Origin: Gonatopus flavifemur
Lineage: Eukaryota; Arthropoda; Insecta; Hymenoptera; Dryinidae
Direction: 5' to 3'
Length of the DNA stretch: 64,000 bases
NCBI GenBank assembly: GCA_018340375.1
Contig: JAFFJZ010000006.1
Location: forward strand, 24,372,001 to 24,436,000
Shown here: one piece after another, positions 35,596 through 46,712 of the stretch
Layout of the letters: every line of letters begins with the position of its first letter
How positions within the stretch are numbered: position 1 is the first letter of the stretch
Translations under genes and position numbers: made by a program
Notes under the pieces: model-generated
The model's input: only the letters and a program-made list of their open reading frames with translations
Databases searched by the model: none
What the model was told of the DNA's origin: nothing

Positions 35596-38422
35596 AATTT
35601 TTATATAATTTATATATATCATTCCGACCATTTTTCCACATGAGTTGTCTTTGATGTTTTTTTTATCAAAAAAATTCGTAAAATCTTATAAATATATTCA
35701 TGTATTAAATTGCAAATTCAGATATCACATGTGAAAGAAGGGTTTGAGAATTCTTGAAGTTTATTTAAACTCCCAATAGTTTGAAAAATGTCAAAAATTC
35801 TTCACAGCTTCGTCAGAATTTTTCCAGAACGCAATCTTTTTATCTCTATTTTTCTGAAAAAGAAAAATGAAAAACCTCTCATAAAATCTATAAAAAAGAA
35901 ATCTATGCAGTGTCCAAAATTTCAGTTTTTTGCAGAGAAAATGTTATATTAAATTCATCTTCATACAGGCCCGAGTGGAATTTTTTATGAACTCTTTCTG
36001 ATCCGGCGCGCTGTATGGGAAATGAAAAACGATAGCTCTTTGTTGTATTCCACATTCAACGGGATTCAACATGTTTCATTGATTTGCAGAACTATTTATA
36101 TCCAAACGACTCACGTGTGGGCAGGAAATGAACATCCTCCTTCTCGAGATTTGGAAATTCATATACATTTGAATAAATATATCCATGAATACACATCTGA
36201 GGACTTCCCTGTCTCTAAGGGTATCAGTCCCCACCTTTTTCATACCTGTCCTTGTACCAAACTGGTTATACCACGTATGATAAATTGTAAATTCGGTGTT
36301 TAACGAAGAACCACTGCGTAAAAGTATATGAATTATATTCTAACGTCTATTCCAAGGATGAACTAAGGTACAGTTACACGCAGATACACCTTCAAGATAC
36401 CAGACATATCATTTTTACTTCAACATCTTTGAATCGTGTATTTTGACGTGGGTCGAAAAATATTGTGAAATCAACGAACGAGGACCACTCGCATCTATTT
36501 CATATGAACTTCGGTGAATGATGTAACGAGAGTCAGCTACGAAGTAACCGTTCTTCTCTGTGACATTTTGATATTCAATTCCATGTGGTTTTCATAAATC
36601 ACTAAAGAATCGTTTTTGTTTTTGTACACAGAATAATTTCCTCCAAAATTATATATTACAATAGCTTACGAAGTATTTTTATGATTTGAAATATACTCAT
36701 TCGAGTATTTAAGAAATGTTAGAATAATTTAGAATTGTTTTGTGAATTTCTATGATTTTTCGGAAACAATCTTCCTGGAAGGTTTTGTTTTTGATTACTC
36801 GAGAAACAGTTCTTCTATTCCTTTAGGAAAATCTACTACATTCGGACCGAAATGCTTCATTTTTACTCCAATTTTTTGAAGTAAAAATTGAGCATTTTGG
36901 TTAAAATGTATTAAATTTCCCTACGAGTTAGTTCTTTTATATTCTTTTATAGCATATCAGCAAATATTTGAGAGAACACATCGAAATGTGTTGAAGGTAT
37001 TTAAAAGACATTCAAGTATTGCAAAAACATCTTGGACTTATATAAAATAACATCTCGAAACAGAAATGTTTATTGAGCAATATTACATTGAATTCTATGA
37101 ATTTCTAGGCGAGTGAAATTTATTTCCATGACTTTATGTTTTATACACAATGAGAAAAAGAAAAAAAAATGCAAATAATAATGAGTGAAAACTAAACTGA
37201 TTCCGTATATCGTTTATTACGATTTGGATAGTCATTATTATTTCAACCTCCTTTCTCTCGTCTTTCTTCAATTCAGTACGTCCTTCAATGGTGTGGGTCA
37301 GAGGTAGAAACTGTAGCTGCATGGTTAACGGCAAAGTACCCTTTACTTCTTTCGTTCGACCCTCCGTATACGTTTTAATTACACGGTGAATGTGTTTTTT
37401 TCCATGTTATAATGCACGCTTTACACTCACGATAAGTTATTTGAGATTCCTTCTACTCCTACAATATTCAGCAAATCCTTGTATATTGAAGTTGATTTTA
37501 AACTCTATAAACTGTTCAAATGTATTCTTCTTTTGTAAAGATTTATGAATTTTCAAGTAATCGAATGAGCGATCAAAAAAATGGAATAAAATTTATCGGA
37601 AATACGAGTTGTATTCTTCGAAGCTATGTGTTATGGGGAATTTATATGGTTTTATACCTGTTGTAAGTCTTCTCGAGAACAGGGAAATTGTGTAACAAGG
37701 ATAAGATGTCCAACTTGAAGTCAAGTTTCAGTGGGCAGGATTCCTTGAATGAACTGAAGGCATGACGGGAGCGTTAGCATCATTATCAGTCCCCTTCGAG
37801 TTCTCATTTTTCAAGAGGAGGAAGCGTAGGAATATCTGTTTAACATGATGTCGTTGAAGTTTGAATCGTTTATTGTAACGGGTTGGTAATCGAACGTGAT
37901 AACCCAGCTCCAATTGCCAGATAGATTAATTCCATTGGAGAAAATTACTGAGAAGAGATCACAGATCAAACAATAAACCGAAGAATTCTGATTGAGGATA
38001 TGGTAAATATTTGAAATTCAATATCAATTTCGGTTCGATGAACGACTCAGGCGTAGAAATTTTGTTCACTTTTGGCACAGCGATATTTTAATAAAAGCCA
38101 ATAAGAATCATCAAACTTCAACGAATTTCAATGGAAGTCGACAAATTTCAATGAAAGTTGTTGAATTTTGTGAACAATCATTGAATTTTACCGAAATTTT
38201 GTTGAGTTGAGGTGAATTTTGCTAATTTTGAGTGAAAAACTGAAAATTCAACGAAATCTTACCACCAGGGGATTCAAACTTCGATGATATCGCTTAACCA
38301 CTTCCACATCCTGTATGGAAATATTTCATGGCGAAATGTCTACAGAACTATACAGCAAATCTGAAAAACATCGTATTTTCTCTGCAAAAATCTGAAAAAC
38401 TTTGAGAACCCTAGCGAATCTG
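35596..38422. other. Intergenic AT-rich DNA with no gene seen
   Basis: No exon is defensible. Between about 38095 and 38275 are repeated words of the type AATTTCAATGGAAGT, AATTTCAATGAAAGTTG and GAAATTTTGTTGAG, ending CCACCAGGGGAT. This resembles a degraded word-array element with a CCCTGGTGG end. Confidence 0.35.
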
Positions 38423-38911
38423 CACGGAGAAAAATGCAGCTCGAAAGGATAGTAATCTTTAATAGAAAATTGGAGAATATTTCTTAAAATCTAAGAATTT
38501 TTCTCAAGTTCGTAATAAATATAGAACGGTTCAGATTTCTCTTGAATATTGCTCGAAAAACAATGAAAAATTATCAATACTTAACAAATCATAAAAACAA
38601 TTATGAAATTTCCAAAAGTCGCGCATGAAATTTTACAAAGTAAATAACAAAATTTTGAAATCTTATTTTCAAATTACAGAATTTTGTTATTCACTTTGTA
38701 AAATTTCATGCGCAACTTTTAGAAACTTCATATTTGTTTTTATGATTTGCTAAGTATTGATAATTTTTCATTGTTTTTCGAGCAATATTCAAGAGAAATC
38801 TGAACCGTTTTATGTTTATTACGAACTTAAGAAAAATTCTTAGATTTTAAGAAATATTCTTCAATTTTCTATTAAAGATTACTATCCTTTCGAGCTGCAT
38901 TTTTCTCCGTG
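38423..38911. mobile_element. Foldback element, CACGGAG family, most complete copy
   Basis: It starts CACGGAGAAAAATGCAGC and ends GCTGCATTTTTCTCCGTG. Arms of about 220-240 bp remain complementary almost to the centre (GTCGCGCATGAAATTTTAC against GTAAAATTTCATGCGCAAC). It has no ORF. It is clearly related to 7158-7480 and shares termini with 1322-1500. Confidence 0.8.
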
Positions 38912-38934
38912 TGGGTGAACCGACAAGCGACAAA

Positions 38935-39275
38935 GAATTTTGGTTACATTTTGGTGAAAAATCTTAGTTTTGGTAACTTCTTAGTCGTTTGGGACATTTT
39001 TTTCAACAAAACTTCACCAAAATTCAACCAAATCCCAATTTGATGATTTTTTTGGTTATTCCGTGGTAATTTCCTGGGTTTTTACCTCAAAAATACCAAA
39101 AAGATTCCAAAAACGGACCCCATTTTTTTTATTACCTTTTGGTGGCAGATTTGTTCCAAGCAACCATTAGTTTCCGGTCACAAAGAGGTCATTTGTATGG
39201 TAAAAACCATCTGGGTAACCATTTTCTGAACAAATTTTCACCAAACCAAAAAATAACCAAAAATAAACCATAAAA
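38935..39275. repeat. Array of TTTTGGT/ACCAAAA words
   Basis: The words ATTTTGGTTACATTTTGGTG, GTTTTGGTAAC, CTTCACCAAAATTCAACCAAA, AATACCAAAAAG, CCTTTTGGTGG and CACCAAACCAAAAAATAACC recur in both orientations. No clear terminal repeats were seen. Confidence 0.4.
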
Positions 39276-39887
39276 ATTAATCACTTTGGAATCGCCAGAG
39301 AATCTTCAAGATTTTTATGGACAATCTAATAAATTTTGTACATTGTACGCAGACTTTTCTCATTGTTTTTTCAGACGAATAGGAACAAAATTGACCTCTG
39401 AAGAAATTCTGACAAAATTCTAATAAATTTTCAACATTTTTCTGATTATTGAGAAACGTTAAAATCCTCTGAATACATTCATATGCTATATTCAAATATT
39501 ATATTTCAGAAATATTGTGGAGTCAACTTCAGCAACGAAGTGAAGATGTAAAACCGCGCACATATTGCATAATTACAGAGGGAAAAGGTATTTAAATGTT
39601 CTTGTCTTGAAATGAAATGACGCACACGACACAATCGGGAAACAGTAACTATCTTTGTGAGAACGGTTAACGTTTTTGTGATAACTGTTTTCACAGTTTT
39701 AACGGATGAGTTTCCTGGAATGATAATTTATTCAATGAAACAAAACAACTAATTGCGCATAAGACTATGTTTTTGGTGACAAGCTATAAAATGATATTTC
39801 TCAAACACGCATTGTTGACATAGCTAAAAATGAATAATCAATAATTTACATCTCTTTTTTGGAAATTAAAATTCTGTCAGTTTCTAA

Positions 39888-39972
39888 TTGGATTCCTTGC
39901 TGGAGAAATTTCACTGAAAATTATTGACATTTTCAGAAATTTTCAGTGAAGAGTTTTGTCAGAGGATTCCAA
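39888..39972. repeat. 85-bp foldback
   Basis: The outer arms TTGGATTCCTTGCTGGAG and GTCAGAGGATTCCAA, and the inner arms TTTCACTGAAAATT and AATTTTCAGTGAA, pair around a short centre (about ATTGACATTTTCAG). No coding content. Confidence 0.5.
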
Positions 39973-40060
39973 TGCTGTCTAAGTTCGAATCGAATTGGTA
40001 ATCGAATAACGAAAAACTTAGCTGTTAAGCACCCAAAACCTTGCAGTAAATTTTTTACCT

Positions 40061-40459
40061 AGGCTCTGTCTAGAAACACGCTAACCTGTCTCTAACTTTG
40101 AAATTCGAGACACGTGAGATATTTTAATTCTCGTGGAATTTTTCGAGACTGAGACACGCGAAAATTTTCACCTGGCTCAAAGTTTCAACTGAATACACGG
40201 GAAATTTCACGTGCCTGTAGAAAGTCCCTTAAGCATTTTCTATATCCTCGAGAATTCGAAAATTTAATGTCCCTATTAAAAATGTCCGACAGATCCTGAC
40301 AGATTCCGGTCAAAATTCTGTCTGGTTCTGTCGGAAATCATCATGCCTGGGACAAAAACCAACCAAATCCTGACAGAAAATTATCTGTCGGACATTTGGA
40401 ATAGGGGTGTCTCGAATTTTTTAATTGGAGACAGGCTAGCGTGTCTCTAGATACAGCCA
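40061..40459. mobile_element. MITE-like element with ~55-bp TIRs, carrying a nested element
   Basis: The left end GGCTCTGTCTAGAAACACGC matches the reverse complement of the right end, GGCTGTATCTAGAGACACGC. The similarity continues through CTAACCTGTCTC/CTAGCCTGTCTC to AATTCGAGACAC. GAGACAC words recur inside. It is interrupted by the CCCTATT element at 40271-40406. Confidence 0.65.
40271..40406. mobile_element. Nested 136-bp MITE-like element with CCCTATT ends and CTGACAGA words
   Basis: The left end CCCTATTAAAAATGTCCGAC and the reverse complement of the right end CCCTATTCCAAATGTCCGAC match over 23 bp with three differences, continuing AGA. The interior is made of GATCCTGACAGATTCCGG, AATTCTGTCTGGTTCTGTCGG and AAATCCTGACAGAAAATT words. 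Confidence 0.65.
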
Positions 40460-40972
40460 TTCTTTGAACAATCTTTCCAGTCTCAAAAAGTGGATTTTGG
40501 AAGATAAACACCAATGATTTCTCAGATTTTGTGGGTTTCAAGTTTCGTTTCGTATGTATAAACGATTCAAACTTCAAGAACATGGTTTTCCAGAGAGTTT
40601 CAGAGTTTTTCAGAGATATTTGTAGATATCCATAAAAATTTTCAATAGAAAAACGTGCCTGATGAGCAAAAGTTTTCATAGGTTTCCAGTTTTTCAAATT
40701 CGAAGAACACAGCTGCAGACGTTTCAAAGGGACAGTACTGGCAGCCCTCATCAACCGCCCATTGAAACGCCAATAATAATCATCGTTTGTAGGGGATTTT
40801 CTCAGTTTTTTCAAATAAATTGTATTCACCAGGAGGGTTTCTAGGAACAAAAAGCATTCCAATAAGCCTGAAAACAATTCTTTGTTCGGTTCTAGGAGAT
40901 ATTTTCAGCCAGATATCGTTTAATTTCGATAGAAAGGCTTGGATTCACGATTCAGAAACCACATTCCACATA

Positions 40973-41075
40973 GAGGTGCACGAAATTCCACGGTATCGAT
41001 ATTTTATATACAATTTGTATAGAATTTTTATCGATATTTTATAAAATTCAATATGAACTCGACAAAAGTTCTATG
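40973..41075. mobile_element. Fragment of the GAGGTGCACGA family
   Basis: It begins ATAGAGGTGCACGAAATTCC and continues with GATATTTTATATACAATTTG and AAAATTCAATATGAACTCG, as in the 29896-30025 copy. The right terminus was not found, so the copy is probably truncated. Confidence 0.45.
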
Positions 41076-44000
41076 TCCAAATAGTCTGTAATTCCAAACG
41101 ATGGGATTTTTGACCAGGTACGATTTGGTACGTACGTATATTAGAAATAGAACGAAATCTATTTGATATTCAATCCGATTCCCTGAACTCATATATCAAC
41201 AAAGAATGCACAGAATGTTGAATGTGGGATGCTAAAGAAGAAGATGATTACACAAAGATATTTAATTCCCATACCTGCAGTTCGAAGCGCTGCGATCGTG
41301 AATTCATCGTCGATAATAAAGGTCACAACACAAAACGGTAAAGAGGGCTCGCAAGAGCCCTCGAAGCTGCTGCAGAGACTACGGATTCCTCCCAGTGTCC
41401 TCCCGTCTATCCTACGCTCAGTCAACGGTAATATATCTCGTTTCGGTGGCTAAATGGAGTAGTTTCATTCGTTCGTCGACCGTAGAGAGCCATTATACTC
41501 GGAGAATGTTTCTAATGAAACTTGTTGACGCGACGCGCGATATTTTCTTTTACAATCAACATAGACGTTGGTTCAAATTGTGCCGTTCGCGTATCATCGC
41601 GCATTATTTGTGAAAGGAAGAAAAAAGAAAAATGTTTTTATCTATTTGGTGTTGCGTGTGAAACATTGTATTATTTTGTGCCACTTTCTCCCCGAATGAT
41701 CTCCATTGAAGAGTTATCTTTCTGAGTGATTCGATGGTTACTTGATGCTGCTTTTGTTTTCTTTTACTTTGCCTTCGATAATTCGACATAACAACTCCTG
41801 GACACCGTTCGTCCGAAAAAAGAAACATAAGAGAAAGAAAACACCGTTGTACTCGAATCTTTTTATGAGGACATCGAGGTAAGGATTATTATTGTTGGAG
41901 AAATGTATTGTCGCGTGTGTGTGTGTATTTATTTTATAGTATGGAAATATGGAAATGCATGAGTGTGATACAAATGTACGATACAAATGTGAGTATGTAC
42001 AAAAAGAAATGAGGGAAAAAAAAACACCACCTGTTGATCACGATGATGAATCCGTGAGGTGATTGTACGAATATGGGGACATCGTCAATTCTACGATATA
42101 AATCTTCTACAATGTTTTGATTCATCAAGTGAGAACAAATTGACATCGTTGCAAGGGCATCCATGGGAGCTTTCCAATCGAAGACACAAATGAAAACAAG
42201 AATTTTCCATTGGTTCGTTCTACCGGTAATTTCTCGTGATCGTGTATTATATGGTTTTACCCGAGCTTGTCAGTTCATATTTCTACGATTCATCCTGTAT
42301 TTTTTTTCTCTTTATTACACCAGACGGTTCACTTATTTTTTTCCATTGTCCGCTGGCACCAAAAGTTCATTTTTCCAATGCAGTTTCCAAGTCGTCGAAT
42401 TCCATCGAATCCTCTACTGTTTAACGAGATTCTATAACATATTTTTAACTACTTGATATTCAAAAAACAAAGGTCAATTGGCAGAAAAGAAGAGAGCTGA
42501 ACGGCTAGGGTTCAATGCATCTAAAAATAAGTTGACCGGAAAGGTAGTTGACCCGCAAAATCACTACAGGTTAGTAATAATAGTAGACTTGTTAATTACA
42601 ATCAGGGATACTGAAATATTTCTGGATTCACTTTCTTGCGTCTATTGCTAAAATTGTACTCTGGATTTACCCATTACTGGATCTCTCGGAACCTACCTAT
42701 ATACAATAGAATTCTATAGATTTTTATGAAAACTAATGCATAAAAAGGATTTTGAATCTCCGCTGGTAATAAAAATTCCACAAATCTTTATAAATATGAG
42801 AGAAATTACAAGATTTTCTCCAGAAATTGAGACGTTCTTTGTTTTTCAGGAATCTTTTGGACAAATATAAACAAATTCGAAGAAGAAGAAAAAGTCAATG
42901 ACAAAATTCAGAAAAATGATTCGCTACAGACGCTTTGGGTACAATTTTCTCCGGTGTCAATCTTTGAGCTTTCCCATTAGTCATCGCTTTAAATACTCGC
43001 GAAGAACAGATCTTTATAGAACTGTTGCTTCTTTCTCAATTCGAGATACACCTTTCTTTTTCTTGTTATTTGAATGGAGTTGGTAAAACACTTTTACAAT
43101 AACAATTACTACCAATTTCAATTATTGATGTTTGTAAGATTCATAGCTGAAATTCTTTTTTTCCCCAGATTGACAGTCGGTTGGTTGAATAATGATGAGT
43201 TTGATCTTTCCCTGTATCAAAAATCAATTGAGCAACTTTGAGCTATGCATTTTTTAACCACTCAAATCTTCGATAAAATGTTTTCACGCAAACGGCGATA
43301 ATATTAAAATTATGTACTCGAATCATTCTGAAGACAATGCATTTTCCCAAACGAGAGGGGTATTTACTTTCAAATAGTTATCGGTAGAATATCATTTTTG
43401 AAACATGTTTTTATTTGTCACGCAATGAAATCTTAAAATTACAATAATTTTCTTCAAAAGTGAAAGTACACAACATACATGAATCCCTTCTCCAGAATAA
43501 CGAAATTTTGAAATTCAAAACGACGTCTAATAAATTGTAATAAAAAGAACGTTTTCTTTTATTTGTTTTTATTTTTCAAAGAAGTGTTCAGTTGAATTTG
43601 GTTGTCATGTTTTTTTCATAGAAAGTAGATTGAAATCACCAATTACGTTTCCAATCTCTTTTCACCGCGATCCTACTCTTCGGAATCGAGCCCACCGTTC
43701 TTTTCAATCCGACAATGGTTTCAGAATGTGCCCTAATGCGACTGAGAACGTCAGTGTGAGTTTAATCTCGCGCTTCATTGTGGTACGTGGATACTCCCAT
43801 ATACTCGCTTCTTTAGCTATCGAGTTGTTACCTTGAGACGCGACTTTTATAACAATAGAATAAATATAATTCTACACTTTTAAAAGCGTCTTTCCATTTC
43901 AACTATCTCTCATAGTTTACGAAATGGAATAACAATGCTTGTTGCCTGTACTATTACTTTACGCGTATCAAATATTTTACATCGCCCGTGGGAAAAAAAG

Positions 44001-45420
44001 AAGAATTTTATATAAAATCGAATGAATAAGATTCTGATAAATTTTAGGAATTTTCTTTCGTGAGAGACGCGTATGAGAAAGATCGCGGGGACGGGAATTT
44101 TCATCGCGCATTTCTGATAACCAAGGCCCGGAAGTTCATGCTCTCTCCGGTGCTGTAACGGAACACTATTACCCGAGCGCGACGCAAATAGTCGCAAAAA
44201 GAGGAGAAGCGAATAACTCCGCCGTCCAACGCAGTGAGACCGCAACTTGATTGTATTACAATACATGAGATAAATATATTGATAACGAATGTTGAAATTA
44301 AAAATGTCTGAAATGATTTCACCCAGCTGGCTAATCAAATCGTGTAACATGTAATTTTCTCGTAAATATAGTATTTACTTTTGAATTCACGTTTTGTATG
44401 TAATTTGTATATGAATATACAAGTCTGATCATTTCCGCGTATGATTAGCGGTAGGATATGCATTCGATGGAGAGGAGATCAAAGATATGTTGTTGGATTT
44501 CGTATAATTGGTGTGAATGTTTCAAATCATTTTCAAGTACGTGGTATCTGCAAAAGAAGGAAGGAAAAGGTACGAAATCTACGAAAAGACCAAATAAAAC
44601 TCAACTTAAAGATGCTTTTATCGACTAATTCTGATCCTGGCACGTAACGTGAAATGGAGAACAATAATCTTTTCTTTTTTAGTGAACACACAAAGAATAC
44701 ACAGAGGAAATTACATCTTGAATAATGAGAAAGTTTTATACGTCGCATTCATAAAGCTGTATACATATACGTCATCCTGTTACACCATACGATTCGAGGA
44801 TTATATCAATAACTTTGAAAATAATTAGTAAAGACGAGATCTCCCGTTTTGAGAAGTGGGTACACTCGACGACATACGCGTATTTTCTACATCTGTGGTA
44901 TTTAGCTGTCTGTGTTTATTTTTCATTGGGGAATACGAACAACAAAACCTCCTGTGTTGTTACAAAATTGAAAGAAATTTATGAGGTTCGGTTGATAGAA
45001 TGAATATTATCTTCGAATGATATTTATTACCGTGTTTCAATATCATGCTTTATTTGATCTGACTTATCTCTTGGCATCAACTTTCTCAAGGTTTGTTAAC
45101 CCTGAAGTGGTCGCGCCTTTTTCATTTTATCTTTCTAATAACACGTTTTTGCTTTAAATAGATTGAAAAAAGAACGTATTCGACAATTCTGGTACACGAT
45201 TATTCCCTTCAAGTGGGTCACGATATTGGAGTTGATAAAATTCAATTCCACAATGCAATCAAATCGAAAGTTTCGTCAAATTATACCTTCAGGCTTTTGA
45301 CGTTATGCTTCGGAGAAAAACGTTTGATAAATATCAAATGTGATTCAACGTCACTCGGATACACTTGGACATGAAATTTCTATGAGTTTGTTGAAATCTC
45401 GAAAGTATTCGTAGCCTCCA
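41076..45420. other. Intergenic DNA with no gene seen
   Basis: Several ORFs of 60-146 codons are open on either strand, but none has splice context, codon pattern or motifs I can defend. Confidence 0.3.
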
Positions 45421-45505
45421 ATTCAAAATATAGTTGAAGCTACCATAATTTCAGTTGATTCGTAAAATCAACTGAAATTGTGGCAACACAAATTATATTT
45501 TGAAT
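45421..45505. repeat. 85-nt near-perfect hairpin with a 5-nt loop
   Basis: The left arm 45421-45460 (ATTCAAAATATAGTTGAAGC and then ACCATAATTTCAGTTGATT) pairs with 45466-45505 around the loop CGTAA. A few mismatches lie in the middle of the stem. The size fits either a tiny foldback element or a pre-miRNA-like hairpin. I recognise no known miRNA in either arm. Confidence 0.55.
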
Positions 45506-46088
45506 CATCCATATATTATTGACTCAACAAAATGACTCTTTTGAAGCAGAAAACTGATTTTTTTTTTCTTCGGAATTGATGAATTATTCATCTCAGTCTG
45601 ATTTCGTTGATGATATTCAACGCGCTCGTTCAAAAATCATAACTCGATTCATAAATTATGGAACGAGATACGCGACTCGAAGCTCATATTATTCAATTGA
45701 TTATCGAAAAGTAAACATTCCCACGTACAGTTCGTTCAAACCTTTTCCGTTTGTTTTATAAACTTGTTATCGTGAATACTTTTAACTTCCCTCATTAAAT
45801 GTTATCAAAGTACCATATTCAATACGCGTAAATGAAGGATATGAAATTTATACTAGTTTCTTAAAGACCTTCATTGTCCATGCAGCAATAGAGTATCGAG
45901 TTTCAAATTGAATAGTATTCGTCTGAATATCAGTCAAGTCGAACGTATAATAGCGCGCGTGTATGTGTTACTTATTCGTGTCTGCTCAAGCAAATATGAT
46001 GGAAGTATGCCAGATATGCAAAATGAATAATCACAGGGAATTTCGATTTCTTTCGATATATTTTGTATGATTCATTTGAACTTAGATA

Positions 46089-46704
46089 CAGGGCATATTA
46101 TAAGGGTCAGTTCTTACCAAAAAGTTAGTTCTAAAACGTCAAAACTTCTTAAGTTCTTAAAAAATTGACCAATTTTTAGTGAAATGTTTTCCTTTCTCTT
46201 TTTTTAAATCGAGTATTCAATATTGCCGTGTTACAGAATGAGCCTCCCGCCTCATATCAAGGGGTATTCTTGAAGTCATGTTCTTGAAGTTCGAGTCGTT
46301 TCTAAGACGAAACAAAAATTCAAATTTACAAACCCTGTTGAATAATTATTGATGTTGATCTTCTCAAGTGAACTCCTTCTTAGAATTTTGAGTCTTTGAC
46401 AGCAGAGTATTTTGTTATTCGATTAATAATTCGTTTCGATAAACGCTTCAGACTTCCGCAACATAGTAAGTTCAGTAGTGATATTTATTCTGAAAAAATA
46501 AGACTTTATGCCAAAAGTAAAATTAAGGAAGTATCTCTCACAGCACCACAGTCTTAGAAGAATTCTTCAAGAGTTCTTCTGGGACTGTAGTGCTGTGTGG
46601 GATCAAATGATTTAAGGAATACTGGTCACACAGATATTTTCTTTCTTAGAAATCGAGTGTTCACCGTTTTGGTTAGTTCTTAAATTTCCTTAGAATATGC
46701 CCTG
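46089..46704. mobile_element. hAT-type MITE with perfect 8-bp target-site duplication
   Basis: The element begins CAGGGCATATTATAAGG and ends CCTTAGAATATGCCCTG (16 of 17 TIR positions match). It is flanked by CTTAGATA at 46081-46088 and 46705-46712. An 8-bp duplication and a CAGGG-type terminus are the hallmarks of hAT transposons. At 616 bp without an ORF it is non-autonomous. Inside lies a small hairpin (46539-46597; CACAGCACCACAGTC against GACTGTAGTGCTGTG). Confidence 0.85.
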
Positions 46705-46712
46705 CTTAGATA

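Noticed and set aside
40341..40877. 178-codon ORF on the minus strand
   Set aside because: It runs through the right half of a MITE and out into unrelated sequence. Its start lies outside the element, and no domain is recognisable.
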